From positions 4,530,001 through 4,594,000 of the forward strand of contig NC_064229.1 in assembly GCF_023101765.2 (NCBI RefSeq): a stretch of DNA of 64,000 bases. The letters are read 5' to 3'. This stretch comes from Spodoptera frugiperda. Its lineage: Eukaryota > Arthropoda > Insecta > Lepidoptera > Noctuidae. Under the pieces are notes generated by a model, which saw only the letters and a program-made list of their open reading frames with translations, was not told the origin of the DNA and did no database searches. Shown one piece after another: positions 22,986 through 35,781 of the stretch (the first letter of the stretch is position 1; the number at the start of each line of letters is the position of its first letter). Position numbers and translations under genes: made by a program.

Positions 22986-23206
22986 AGACACTTTTAATGT
23001 CTTAAATTCGATAAATTATGGATGTAAAAGTAAGATTTATTTAGCAAATAGTGATATCCATTTAGTTATTCCTTACAAATCACCACATCAACTGCCTATG
23101 AGTGACCACTAATGAGCAAAGGCCTTTTCTCACACGAAAAAGGATTTCAACAAGCTTGCTCAAAGCGGACTAGCGATTTAAAAATTGGAAGTTTAAGATT
23201 CCTCAC

Positions 23207-23242
23207 GACATACGGATCGGTGAAGGCATCGATCCGTATGTC
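23207..23242. repeat. Perfect 13-bp inverted repeat, 10-nt loop
   Basis: GACATACGGATCG at 23207-23219 and its exact complement at 23230-23242, loop 'gtgaaggcat'. It stands alone in unique DNA. No T run follows it. It could be a binding site for a dimeric protein or a MITE remnant. Confidence 0.7.
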
Positions 23243-23881
23243 ACTGGTGCCTAAATAATCTTAGAAAGTACTACAACTTGGTTATTTCAATACCTGGAAC
23301 TATTTGAGGAACCTGTACATGATGATATGACACCAGGAAATTGAGAAATAGAAGGCCTGTCAATCGTCTCGCACACGACTGAGCAAGAAGCAAGTTTATC
23401 ACAAATATGTATGTGTCTACTTGTGGAAATTCACAAATAGGTATCTTGGATATTCTTAGAATTATTATGTATAAGGAAGGATAGATTAAATAAAATTATT
23501 GTACTCTATACTGTTGAACAAGTGATGTCTGGTTATTATTCGGTGGTTATTTTCAGTTTGACTAAAATTCTCAGTTGTAGCATACAGTTTACGATTGAGC
23601 CCGAAGTAAGGTCATAGACTCGGCCTCTTTTAAAAAAATACCTTTTTTGATCTATCACAATGTCTTTTTTCTTTAACGAATCGTATGTCATTGAGCACAA
23701 TAGTCAATCGTTCCAGTTGCAATTACTAAACCACCGACAAACATCGAAAATAAATGATGGAGCCAAAACAAGAGTATGCCAGAGCTCACCACGACTTAGT
23801 TAAATACCAATCAGAGTGCCGAACGCGCTCTCATTTCGTTTTCGTTCAATGTAAAGGGAACTCATATAAGGGTAAAGAATC
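23243..23881. other. No gene seen
   Basis: Unique AT-rich DNA ahead of SINE-A copy 7. Confidence 0.4.
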
Positions 23882-24036
23882 CGGATGTGCGAACTACCTA
23901 GCCGATTTACCGGGGCTCCGGCTCGAAAAGCAGGAGTAGGAACGGGGTGGTTTTTAGTCATTAAGAGTCTGACACTCCCTCTCGCTTTGCCCAAGGCGGG
24001 AGAAGTCAATGGATGATTTTTCCCCCCTCAAAAAAA
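23882..24036 (+). mobile_element. SINE-A copy 7, opposite orientation
   Basis: One of only two SINE-A copies facing this way. It reads 'gcgaactacctagccg', 'ttaccggggctccggctcg', 'aaaagcaggagtaggaacgg', 'gtggtttttagtca', 'gagtctgacactccctctcg' and 'ccttgcc'-like blocks, and ends in seven A (24030-24036). The frames on both strands across it are shadows. I see no matching flank duplication. Confidence 0.85.
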
Positions 24037-25321
24037 GGTAGTGGCTGAATATGAAGAGCTGTTGAAGATGCCTATGTCCATCAGAAGACGATTGATCATG
24101 ACAGTTAACGAGCAGTGACCACCTCTACCAAACCCATCGCAGAATAAAAAAAAACCCGTGATGATTTGTCATTATTATAATAATTAAGTAAATGCATTTT
24201 ATTTTGTAGCGTTAATGGCACGCGACGCATAAATATTCATTTTCAAATGACTGGGGGTGTTCGCGACCCCTCGATTTTTATATGGTGACGTGTTACCTTA
24301 TGTAAATCCGGCAGGTACAACACCCGGGCGCGTAAAGTGTGTAATTACCTTACATATGGGAAATAATCTGAGTTTTTTTTTATGATGGTTAATCATAGTT
24401 TTAGGTCTAAGAGGCCCTAAGATTGGTGGAATAAAAATTGTGTTATGTCGACTACTCAATGTATTGTTTACATATACAGTTTAAATGTAGCTTTGTACGG
24501 GTAAAATTAGTCTGTACATTATGTAAGAGGTTATTACTTTTTTGTCCCAAAAACACTAAACACATATACATAAAATAACTATACAAAAGTAAAACAACAC
24601 ACAAAACATTCTAGACGTCTTAACGGTCGGCTCCATATGGATTACTATTATTTCGCACTCCGAACACGGATTAAACACTACTTGGCCATTAAAGCAGAAC
24701 TTTCATAACGAGTCTTTCTACTTAGTAAAAAAATAAAATAAAAAAAATTCTCTCATATCGTGGAATGTCATCCATTTAGCGAGTTGTGGTATAAAGCCGC
24801 AGACACGGCATGTTATCATCAATCACTCGGGGACACATTTATACGGTCCATACTCGGCTGTGACAATGCGAGAAGGTTTTTTAAGAGCCTCAAGCTTTTT
24901 GTAGAAAAAAACTTTATAAGTATGAACCTGTGTTCGCCCCGTAGGTGGACAATGAGCTATTTTTGCATAAAGCGTTCATTTTAGTAGCTAATACCCCTGT
25001 CTTGTCCGAGGTCAGTGTACTTGTGATCACTGCAGTATAAGTCCAGTGTTACCAAGTTATCTGGCTACTAAATTATTAAAATACTTCTGAATATTATATT
25101 TCTTTATAGATCTAGGTTTGAGTGAGTTTTTCAAAGTTTTTAAATATTCATTTAAAAACATTTTGTAGACATCCTTTTGTGAACATGAATAAATGAGTTT
25201 TTTGTAAAGATTTTTGATAGTTTATATGTAAACATTGGACTTTTCCAATTAGTATTGGAGATAGATAAAACTATACTTTTAAATACTAAAAAATATGATG
25301 AAACATAGTATAAGGCTAGGC
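24037..25321. other. Unique stretch, nothing recognised
   Basis: AT-rich. A 74-codon frame at 24760-24984 has several Cys and aromatic residues but no family I know and no promoter or splice context I can defend. Confidence 0.4.
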
Positions 25322-25333
25322 TTTCAAAAGTTT

Positions 25334-25485
25334 CGGAGCTGTGGACTACCTAGAGAATTTACCGGGGCTCCGGCTCAAAGAGCAGGAGTAGGAACGAGGT
25401 AGTTTTTAGTCAGTACGAGTCTAATACTCCCTCTCGTCTCTCCCAAGGTGATTGAAATCATTGGATGATTTCCATCCATAAAAAA
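25334..25485 (+). mobile_element. SINE-A copy 8 with 11-bp target duplication
   Basis: Runs from 'cggagctgtggactacc' to an A6 tail at 25480-25485. The 11 bp TTTCAAAAGTT occurs at 25322-25332 and again at 25488-25498, just outside the element. Variable-length duplications of this size plus a poly(A) end are the hallmark of LINE-driven retroposition. This copy therefore supports calling the family a SINE even though its Pol III boxes are degenerate. Confidence 0.9.
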
Positions 25486-25796
25486 GGTTTCAAAAGTTAT
25501 AAGTGACTATTACTACTTGTCATTAGAAAACAAACTATAGTATAGTTGTATATAATTTTAATACAATTTCAAATTGAATCTAGACTACTCCATATCAATA
25601 ACTTGACAATAACACTTAGGGAACTAAGGGCATGATTGTAACCCCCAGCTAAATCCATTAGACCCCCAGAAAGTGGCCGAAAATGATCCCATTATGGATA
25701 GCTATGGTTCCATATGACTATATGAGGATCGTTATTATTATTTCATATACAATGTACATGTATATAACCGTAAAAGCTTATTTTAATCCTATCCTA

Positions 25797-26287
25797 CTAA
25801 TATTATAAATGAGAAAGTTTGTTAGGTTGTATGTATTAGGGTAGCCAACCAAGTATGGTTAGCAGTAGCTAAACATAGTATTATACTGTTTTTCACTACA
25901 TTACTTATACTTTTTAATTAAAATAAAGTAAACAAAGTACTGTTTTCAGTATCAAAACGTAGGACGAATATTAAGTTTGAATTGAACAAAAAAATTAACT
26001 CCTTATTTACTCGAAATTTGCGCGAGATGCACTAAAAAATCTAAAAAACAAAATGCTGTAAATTTTTGTAAAATACTTCTTTAATTTACTTATCCGACCT
26101 AAATATGCCTTAATTGTTGTAAAAAAAAGTTGGCAACCCTAGTAAGTATGTATATGTATGTTTGTTACTCATTCATACAATTAAAAACTACTGAACAGAT
26201 TTGGACATGGCACAAAGATAGATTGTAGTCGGGAAGATCACATAGGCTCTGTTTTACCCAGGTGAAGCCGCTGGAAGAAGCTAGTAT
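25797..26287 (+). mobile_element. Repeat F, split by a nested insertion
   Basis: The left part 'ctactaatattataaatgag' and 'aaagtttgttaggttgtatg' is the canonical F start. The right part 'gtatgtttgttactcattc', 'actactgaacagattt', 'ggtgaagccgctgg' and 'aagaagctagta' is the canonical end. The two halves are separated by about 300 bp of a different element (25838-26141). Confidence 0.75.
25838..26141. mobile_element. K element nested in F
   Basis: The ends are AGGGTAGCCAACC on the left and the near-complement GTTGGCAACCCT on the right. There is no coding capacity; the interior is AT-rich. The F sequence resumes on both sides, which fixes the insertion boundaries to within a few bases. Short terminal inverted repeats indicate a MITE-type DNA element. 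The target duplication is too short or too degraded to name a superfamily. Confidence 0.65.
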
Positions 26288-28608
26288 AAAATATTATGTT
26301 CTTACTTCTTAGTTTTCGGTTCAACCGGTCGGAAAATATGCGTTGATTAAAAACTGAGACAGACGAAAAGGAATTTAAAGCCAATAGAGCTTTAGTTTAA
26401 AGTCGCTTTGATAGACCTGGGAGGTATTGAGTGCATTCTATTGCATGAAGAAGACAGACAAGCTAGCTTTTCTGTTAAAAGTATTAAAATAACCGACATA
26501 GAAAAAAGAAGAGGTTAAAAATTCACCCTGTATTTTTTTATATTTGTTACGTGATTACTTCGTAAATTATTATTATGCGGACTGATTTTGATGTTTTTTT
26601 TTTATCCGGAGTCAATCCGAATCCAAACGAACATCCGGATTCGCAGACCTTTAGACACAAGGTCCATTTTAATCCCGGTTCCAATTAATAGCTTTATTAG
26701 GGTACAAAGCTCCATGTTTCACGAGGCTTAATTTTTAACGAACAACGTCATAAATTAGGTAACATTAAGAGATTACATCAACAAATCCTTACACCTAAAA
26801 CAGGGACCCCTATCATTGAATTTATCAAAGTCCTTATTACAAATGAGATTTTCGGACCGGTTTCAACATAATCCATGTTCTATCCCTTATCCCTAGCCCT
26901 TTTAACGTAAGGGAAGTAAAATTAAGCCTGTGAAGGGCTTCATAAAGATACTCATTTTAATCCTTCAATTCTAATGAAAATATTTGTTTTTGACAGCCCT
27001 TTGATAGACGTAGGATTTGTTGAATAAGAATTATTTTTGCCTACTCTTAGAGTCAAAAGCAGTCAGTATTTGGACTGGCAACTGTTGTGTACTTTTGTGG
27101 TAGTCTTGGTTAAATTGACCTTGACAGACAGTTCACTGGTTGACTATATTTGGCAGGCGGGTTACAGATCGCAGTTTAAAAAGGTTCAGTGTTATCAAAG
27201 AGCGCTGTTGTCCGGTTTCTGTCAAATATCTTCTTTACTGCCAACATTAAACATTTGTCTTAGTCTCCATTGTTGTATTTAATTTTTATCGTCCAAAACT
27301 AATCACTATTCGACGGCAAATTACTGTACATGGAAACTAGAATAATAACACAAAAATACACACTAAAACCAAGCTATTTCAAAAATAAATTCAAAACCGA
27401 ACAACACTAGCTACAGTAAGTACTTCATCAAGCCGGAAATAATATAAAACACCACGTTATGGCACTTTTACTGCAATTTTTACTATACTCGGTATACTTT
27501 AAACAAACAAATATTCGTTTCCTGCATGTGAGGCGAAAATAAAACAGTATTTAACCAAACATTACTGATACGACCATCGCACTGTAAATCTTTCTTTATC
27601 GTTCAACTATCTTCGTGAAATTTCAGTACTTGTTTCAGTAAATCCGTCTTTAAATAAATCCTTTTATGGTGCAATTTACCTTGAAGCTACGTCGCAGCGA
27701 TCCAATTATGTTTGGATAAAAATCTTTTTACATAACACTTAGTAAGTGCGTTATGAAAATCAGTGTATCCGTTTCTGAGCTTATAGCGACCATATAAACA
27801 CGTCTCAGCTCATTTTTTTGAAGTCGGGTGAACTAGAAAGATAGTATAGAAATAAAGATATTCTTTTCTGTTTCAAGTATATGAAAATATGTATTTCTTT
27901 GGGAAAGATATGATCAAAGTGTGTATCATTAAGTTTTTGTTACATATTGCTTCATTACATTAATGGACGCGGAGATCGGTCGATAGTTTTCTATCTATCG
28001 AATGTGTAATATGGTAACAGCCATATTCTTTATCTATGTATGTATTATATATGTATGTATGTATGATAGGTACTGAACTGATAAATATTTTATAATGTGT
28101 CGACTTCGTTTGAAAACGTAATAGTGAAACCACAAAATCTTCTTATATTTCATGATAAATATTTATGCTAGTGTATAAAACTTCTGCCATAAAGGGCAGA
28201 AGAATGAAAAAAAAACCGGTTAAATTTTATAGCTATGTTTTACCCAATTACAGCTTCACATACCAAATGACTAGTAAAAAAAACAACAAAATTAATTAAC
28301 ATAAGTTAAAAGTTAAACTTAACTCCTAATCAATAAGTAAAAATATACAAACGAACCCAAAATATTTGAATGTGCAGTTAAATCTATTGGATGCAGTTAA
28401 AAAGTAAGTTAAATATACAAGAGAAAAGGTTTATACGCTTGCTATGTATCATGCTGTAAACCCATTCGATTAACTATGTAATAAAATACTGGCAGTTAAC
28501 GTAGTGAATAAAAGTTTAAAATCGAAACTCGAACTCGAGAAAAAATATGGTCTGTGAAAACCATGAAACAAGTTTGTACAAAGAGGAGATGCCAATAATG
28601 TGATTGTG
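26288..28608. other. Unique stretch with a TATG microsatellite
   Basis: No gene recognised and no SINE. A (TATG)n-like run lies at 28034-28066. An 81-codon frame at 27037-27282 has no recognisable motif. It opens a roughly 9 kb interval without SINE-A or SINE-B. Confidence 0.4.
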
Positions 28609-28675
28609 TATGCGTTTACAAAACGCACCCACGACACAAGAGAAAATCATAGTAAGGGTCAACGTTTTTTAAAAT
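28609..28675 (+). mobile_element. SINE-C 3' fragment
   Basis: 'gcgtttacaaaacgcaccc', 'acgacacaagagaaaatc' and 'gggtcaacgtttttt' match the 3' end of SINE-C in sense orientation. The tRNA-like head is missing. This is the only SINE-C copy facing this way. Confidence 0.65.
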
Positions 28676-29309
28676 AAATCATAAAAATATTAGGCAAATG
28701 GACACCCCAAGTTCCGTCTTTTACGGTATTAAAAGTGATGAGAACTTAACCCAAATATAACACAGATTTGTCATTTCTACACCTAATATTTCAAAACTAT
28801 ATTCGCCAATTAAATTAAGCATTCATTACAGATTCTATAGTAGACAAAATTTGACAAAATTCCTAATGAAAACACGTTAAACGTCCATCTCTGATCCCTA
28901 CAGTCCCTTGATACTCAACTCCGTACAAATTGCTATCAAATTTAATATCACATTCGTTTAACCGACCCAATACAAATAAAGGCCTCTATAATAAAAATTG
29001 AGCCACTTTATTTAGGTTTCGTACAAAAAGTGTTTAATCTGCATACAGAGATCAAGATACACTGGTTCAGTATATACGGATCAGCATAACAAATATTATG
29101 ATAATACAGCCCATGGGTTTATGGGATTTTAAAGGATATTAGGCTCTATGGTTATTGGTAATAAAGGTGTAAGTGATGGTTATGTCAAAATGTGTGAGGT
29201 GATCACGTTATCGGATAAGCAATTATGATAGGACTAGTGCTCAACCCATTCTTCCCTTGGAGTGAAAGAATGGATTTTCTGATACTCACTTCGAAAGAAA
29301 ATTAAATAC
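28676..29309. other. No gene seen
   Basis: Unique AT-rich DNA. Confidence 0.4.
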
Positions 29310-29405
29310 ATTTTCAAAGTCAGCTCATACTCTGTCTGCATACCAAATTTAATCAAAATCCGTTCGGTAGTTTCGCGTGATTGACGGACAAACATACCAA
29401 CAAAC
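29310..29405 (-). mobile_element. Repeat F variant fragment
   Basis: 'ctgcataccaaatttaatc', 'aaaatccgttcggtagttt' and 'cgcgtgattgacggacaaac' are the F middle block in reverse orientation. No ends are visible. Confidence 0.6.
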
Positions 29406-32400
29406 AAACTAGTCAGTGCGATAACTAGTTAACACCCTTTCCAAAAATAGCCAACACTACACATAATATGTAAATGAATTTTAAATTATCATCAAACCAT
29501 TATACCCAATAAATACCTCAAGGGCGATCGATAGGACTATAAAAAAACCATTGCCACATAATAAAACCCAAAAATTAAACAATACAATAACATGTGTTTG
29601 GAACTACAACTTATAATTCTACAGCAGCTATTACAAGGGTGGGCAATGGGCCGAATGTCATTAGAAGGCTGGACCTCTGTCTACCCCATTAATATAAGTA
29701 GCGAAATGTTTTAGCAGCCACTTGGTAAAAGCACTCGGCTTCAATTGATTGCTTCATTCGCGACATACAGCGTGCTAGGATAATTCAAAATGATTTATGG
29801 CTACAGATCCTACTCTCGTTTCCTTTATGTTGATGTTTTGGAGGTATAATACATAGGTATGTGTTATTTATTGGGTACCGTGGTTCGTATTGTATGTATA
29901 TGAATATATAATACATTATACAGTTAGAATAAGCTCCTTTTTAATCAACTTTCCAAAAAGAGTAAGATTCGGAAAAAATGCAATGACCTTCTGTGAAAAC
30001 GTTAAATGATTCAATAAGTTACAAAGGTTTACTACGTTAATATACCAGATTCTATAATACACAATACACCACACATATTAAAACCAATATCACCCTCTTA
30101 GAATCACCCAAAACAATCGCAAAACTGATTTGATTTAAAGCAGACCCGTTGAAATGGATCCGCTCACACGTCACAGCAGTATGTCACCCAACTTCCTATA
30201 TTTATTGTAGTTAGGAGCAGAAAGCGATAGCATGTTCCAAAGGCACGTGCTTCGTTTGATTCATTGACCATAACCACCATATACCATGGGGAACAAGCCC
30301 CATACAAAGAGAACTCAATTAAGTGCAATTTGAGATCACAGTTAAAGATTTAAAGGCACAAAGGACTTTGTAATCAGGGGCATAATGAGGACTATGTAGT
30401 TAAACGGATGTTTGGTCTCTTTCATAAAAAATATTAGAACGTAAACCACTATTTGAATGGAATGTAAAGGAGACCGCTTTAAAGAGTTTCATAGTCCCAT
30501 TCGAATAAAAGGGACAACTTACTTGAATACAAGCCGCAATATTGTATTCGAACATAGAAAATGAATGTTACTAGGAGCCAATATATGGCTCTTCAAAAAT
30601 ATGTAAAATGAAAGTAGAGTTTCTAAATATCTACACAATTTTATTGCAATAAAAACCAGTATTGTACACACACAGGTTGAGTAACACAATCCACCATTAT
30701 GAACTAAAACAATAGTTCAACAAACTACAAACGATCACTAGTGGAAAAAAACTAGCTCGAACTCCGTACACTATGCTCAAGGACTTTCCTATATTTTATG
30801 GCAGCCTTCAACGACGCTAGAGAAAGAAAGGGTAAAGAACAATTTATTTTTATGCCCCCGTATATATCGAGTTCTAAACACACAGTCAAATTCGTTTAAA
30901 AATATTCCAAGACCCTTTGTTTCACGCCATATTTTATGGCAGCTTTTTACCGAGCACGGTTTTAACTTCTCTTCTATTTAACCCTAATGACCTATACGAT
31001 TACATGATCGTAAATTTCTGAGGTTAGGCTGTCTTCATGCACCGCAGTAAACTCCAGCCGGCCATTACCACTTCCGTGGAATGATAAAGGGCCTCCGTGT
31101 GTTGTATTTTCCTAGAAATAGGTTCCACCATACGGTACTTCCTAAAGGCATTATTTGTTCAAGTTGAGTTTCCTCAATACAACCCAGTCTGATGGTTTGG
31201 ATAACATTTCTGCACTGTCAAGCCATTTCCGATAATTTTCGCAACAGAAAAGAAACTATCCAAAACTTTCAACCGAAATAATGTAGGGCAATCATAAGCC
31301 TTTCCAGTTGAAACAAAAACTGGTCTATAATTAAACCCCAGTGGTATGTCAAAGCTCCGACAAAAACTAGTTTAATCTGGCATCACTCAAAGAATTGAAC
31401 CACTTCAAACAATAGACCCTAACAGAACGGGTTCAGTAAATAATTCATGACGGACAAAAACGGGCTCGGCCTAATCTCCACTCATACGCACACGTGATAG
31501 TAAATTGGAGATCTAATTGATGCATTATCTGGGACTTGGAATAAGGCAAGTGGCAGCCCTTAATTTGACCAACGCACTCGATTGAATACGTATACCTATG
31601 TAGATGAGTAAAAAGGCTTTTTAAATATTCATACAAAAATTCGTCGAGATTAAAATTACAGAATTTGACCTTTCGCTGGAATTTGAGAAGGAAAAAAGGG
31701 GAATGAGATATCAGCGAGGACGTTAATTAAAAATCAATTTAGCGTCACTTAACAATATTTTATGTAGATTGGTTAATTATGTTGATAACTTCAAGAGGGG
31801 TAACGCTTGATTTACAAAGTGTGTAATTAGACAAATAGGAGGAAACTATTAAAATAACTGAGGAAAACGCACTGGTGGAGTGCTAAGCTCTATTGGATCC
31901 CATGATCCCAATTAATCCTTGCGTGCGAGTGCTGTTTTTGCTAGTCCCAGAATTCACGCGATGGTCAGAGAGACCGTACATTAAACCTTTTATTGGCATC
32001 ACGAACCGACACGTTCGTGAATCTGAATTTTGATTTGATACCCCTATATGATAATGAGTAAACGATCCGGTTTGGGTTTCGATTCGGATCAACTATTGCG
32101 GTGGTCGGGAGCGTATGATGTTTAGATCATTTTGTTGGCTAGTATTGTTTTGAAATTAATGTTAAATTGAAACCACGAAAGTAATGGTGAAATTTAACAA
32201 TATTTTGGACATGAACTCACAAGAATAACTTAGTTCGTTCGTAAAGGCGTTCAACAAAAATATCGCCAATTGCTATATAGACTGTCTATATTTTCCAATA
32301 ACAGTTTATTGCACCTCCCCTGCTATTTATTGGCAATATTTCACGCCACCCTCACATAAGCTCCACATTTGTTTGAAGGTGCAAGATGCATTTGCAATGA

Positions 32401-32814
32401 GATTACAATGAGTATTGAGTGCTGTTTACTTTATGGCATATTTATTCAAAGGGCCATTCATGCACCAAGGGAATCGATCACAAATATTATTTTTGGTCTC
32501 CCTAGAAAATTTTCGCTTCAAAATATGGCAATTTTGAGCCATCTAGAGGCTACAATGCACTTTAATTTCTTCAAGTGGCCCTTCTTTTAAGGACCCGTAT
32601 CAAAGCGAACATTTTAGAATTTAAATTCATTTCAATTCGCCGCTATGAGAAGGGGAATGCTTTCACTTAAATCAGTTAACTAATATTTTAATAAATCTTC
32701 AGGTCCCTTTGCATCAGGACTTGGTTTAATGAAATTGTCTGTTATAATATCATTAATCTGTCATGGTTTAAAGATGTGAAATGGAAGGTTGAAGACAGTA
32801 TGACCTGTTTATAC
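29406..32814. other. Repeat-poor unique stretch
   Basis: About 3.4 kb without any family found elsewhere in this window. The block 'tattttatggcagc' occurs twice (30793 and 30930 regions), in similar surroundings. The short frames at 31445-31636, 31883-32092 and 32369-32590 show no family likeness. If anything here is functional it is more likely regulatory than coding. Confidence 0.4.
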
Positions 32815-32940
32815 TTTTAACGCAAAAACTACTGAACCGATTTAGAAGAAACTCCATACGTAGACAGACCATGAATCATAAAATAGAGAAAAATTTAACG
32901 TGGTTGTGGCGGAAACGTCGTATGCGCAAATTTTTAAATA
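32815..32940 (+). mobile_element. Repeat F fragment, diverged
   Basis: 'cgcaaaaactactgaaccg' and 'tagaagaaactccatacgta' followed by 'cggaaacgtcgtatgcgc' are diverged F sequence. The terminal 'gaagctta' resembles the F end. Confidence 0.5.
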
Positions 32941-35628
32941 GAAGCTTATATTTTTATGAACAGTTAAGAGGTTTTGAGCTCTTCCAAGTAATTCAGTCTG
33001 GCTATATAACTTAATGTTCTCACAGTAATATCTTCACTTGCTTCGTCATTGTTACCTCTGTGACGTCATAAAATGGCGGACACATAACCGCCGCACGTAA
33101 TTTTGAACTGATGACATTCGCAATTTAAAATGTCACCCTAACAGCTACACTTTAATGAGCATTTTAATTGCGGCCCTACCCGTGTCCATTACACGGATAT
33201 CAAGCGAACATCGACCTTAATGCTCAGTAATAACGGCTAGTATTACACCACTTAAAACTGTATGGAGCTAAAAGTTGAGTTTCTGTGTGAAGTTTACTCC
33301 AGAATGACAAGGATGTGGGATGTTTGGAATTTGTCTAATGGTTTGGAAAAATGTCGGTTATGTCCACAGAATTTTCTTTTGCAAAACTTAGATGAATTTC
33401 AATTTACCCAAGGTCGAAAGGGAGACTGAAGAAATGAAATGTTTTTACCATTCCGCCGCCGTTGCGTGTCAGGGGCTACTTCCAGTCGGCGCAAGACACC
33501 CCAAGCTTAACAACTTGACAGTTTTAATTAATAATTAATTAGTACACTGCAGGGGCAAGAATTATGAAATATTTACTCCATTGTCGCGACACGTATGTTA
33601 ATACGTGGGGCAATGCGTCTAAAAATCCTACCCCAACTTGAAAGTGCGTGTTGGTAGGTACATAGTGTTTAATGACGTCATATGTCACGTTTGACGGGTT
33701 GCGTGGGCAAGCCCCAGCCAGCGGGCCAGATTAATGATGTCACATATAAACCACGTGACCTCAACATTCCGCTTTGTTTTTATAGCAGAACAGAGGTATT
33801 TTATCTTCAATTTTTGTTTGTATTCCAGAAACATTCTTCATAATACATAAATCGTCGAAAATATGAATACAATGCGGCACTATTTACTATTCACCCCAGT
33901 TTTATCACTTTCCACTATTCAAGAAAGAAACTATTGACAGTTAGCAATAGACTGCAGAATGCAAGCGTCTGATTGGTCGGCAGCAGTCACGGCACGAAGT
34001 TCTAATTTCAATTTTTAGTAGTTGAATGCAGTCATGCTATTGGGCAATATTTGACGATGGTGTACGAGTTAGATGTTCCAGTTTTGAAATTGAATTTAAA
34101 GTTCTAAGCCGTTAGTTTTATCGTTTTCAATGTAAATAAAAATTGGCTTTGGGCTTCTAAGTTGAAGAATGAAAATATATGAGGTTGAAGTATTGAGATA
34201 AATTACTCTGTTACGTTCAAAATGTCCAGTAATAAATAACCTTTTTATTAAAGGGCTGTGTTTGTTGGTCGAATTTTTGCAAATACGGCTGAGCACTATA
34301 GGGCAATGGATTTCGGATTAGGTCCTGAGGTAAAACCAAATTATTATAGACGGTTTTAGTGACCTGTAATTGTACTCAGTGTATTATTGGCAATACGCTC
34401 ACTTCCTATTAAATTGAACATTAATACACGTGATGTAAAGTCTATGTTGCATTATACGTATAGCGTTCTCTACATCCTACTCACACTTGTTCAAGGTTTA
34501 AAAAGCATAATATTATTTTATAAAAAGAAACCAAAAACCGTTAAACGCATTCAATCTACAGAAAATTCCATCTGCCATTTTTTTTTAATCCGAGACTGGC
34601 AGTCAACAGCCAGCCGTGAAGTGGCGTTCGAAATACGAATTGTAGAACGCATTCGAATAGAGCAATCTCGGAGTTGCCAGTACGTGGTCTCAGATCCGAA
34701 GTTCTCTATGGTACGTGATAAAAATCCCATATAAGATAAGTAGGTAATATTTTTATGACGAAATTGATTCAGAATTGAGTATTTACACGCATTCCGATGG
34801 TTTTTAATGCGATTCGGTGAGCGGTGACACCGTTATCGCATTTCGTACGCAACTGGATTTTATGAGCGCTGATTTTTTTCATGTGGCAATATTTGATGTC
34901 GTTGTGACGTTTGTGGCTGAATACGACACGATTGTGTGTTTAGATGTGAATGTTTTATCTTACTTTACTGTTGAAGTAAAGGCTGTTGAAATATTGACAC
35001 ATCTTTTGATCCCCGAAGGAGCAATCATCGTTCGCTATGTAAAACCCACTTATTTTAGAAAAATCGTAAAAAGAATCCCAACAGGGCGACTCGGCAGTCT
35101 TAAAAAAATAATCTGCCATAAAGACTCCTTTGTAGGATATTTTTGATGAAAACTCTACTTCGTCTTACTTTTTAAAGGCATTGCGCGGAGGAACATAATA
35201 ATTATTTAACATATTATTATGCCTCGCAACGTTGGGACAAAAACAAGTGACTACGGAACCCCGACCTCCCGGCTTGCAGGCAAATAATTCAGGCACAGTG
35301 CCAAAGGGGTCAAATACCATATTTTTTAGCTTTATTACTACTACTTGAATATATTATTTTTATTTTTTGACTTAAGTTAGTGAGAATACGTTTTGAACAT
35401 TTTCGAGATTCTGCCTGTTTGGCTTTTTTAAGAGCTGTAAAATTTTAAAACTGTTCTCTTAATATGCTTTTCTTTTCAACGTCCAATTTATCATCAAACA
35501 CGATTATAAAATGTGCAACGATAACTCGACATGACGGGCCATAGAAAAGGTACAAGCAATCTCCTTTTCTACACCATTCGTTATATTATTGACTAACAAG
35601 GAAGGATTCCGCTTACCACACCTTTTTA
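32941..35628. other. Unique stretch with two unassigned frames and CRE motifs
   Basis: Two frames follow each other on the + strand: 34387-34734 (115 codons) and 34817-35146 (109 codons). The second reads unusually smoothly (acidic and hydrophobic stretches, then a Lys/Arg-rich end) but matches no family I know and has no clear promoter. TGACGTCA octamers lie at 33061-33068 and 33673-33680. An imperfect hairpin lies at 33579-33615. The block 33430-33500 is GC-richer than its surroundings. Confidence 0.35.
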
Positions 35629-35781
35629 TTTTTTAAGGGGGAAAGTCATCCTATGTCTTCATTTTCCTTGGGCGAGGCGAAACGGAGTATCAGACTCTTA
35701 CTGACTAAAAACCACCCCGTTCCTACTCCTTTCGAGCCGGAGCCCCGGTAAAAAAGCCCTCGCTAAGTAGCCCGCAGCTCA
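35629..35781 (-). mobile_element. SINE-A copy 9
   Basis: T-rich start, 'aagggggaaagtcatcc', 'ccttgggcgaggcgaaacgg', 'cttactgactaaaaaccacc', 'cgagccggagccccggtaaa' and 'tagcccgcagctc'. The head carries a small insertion ('aaagccctcgc' in place of 'acccgc'). Confidence 0.8.
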
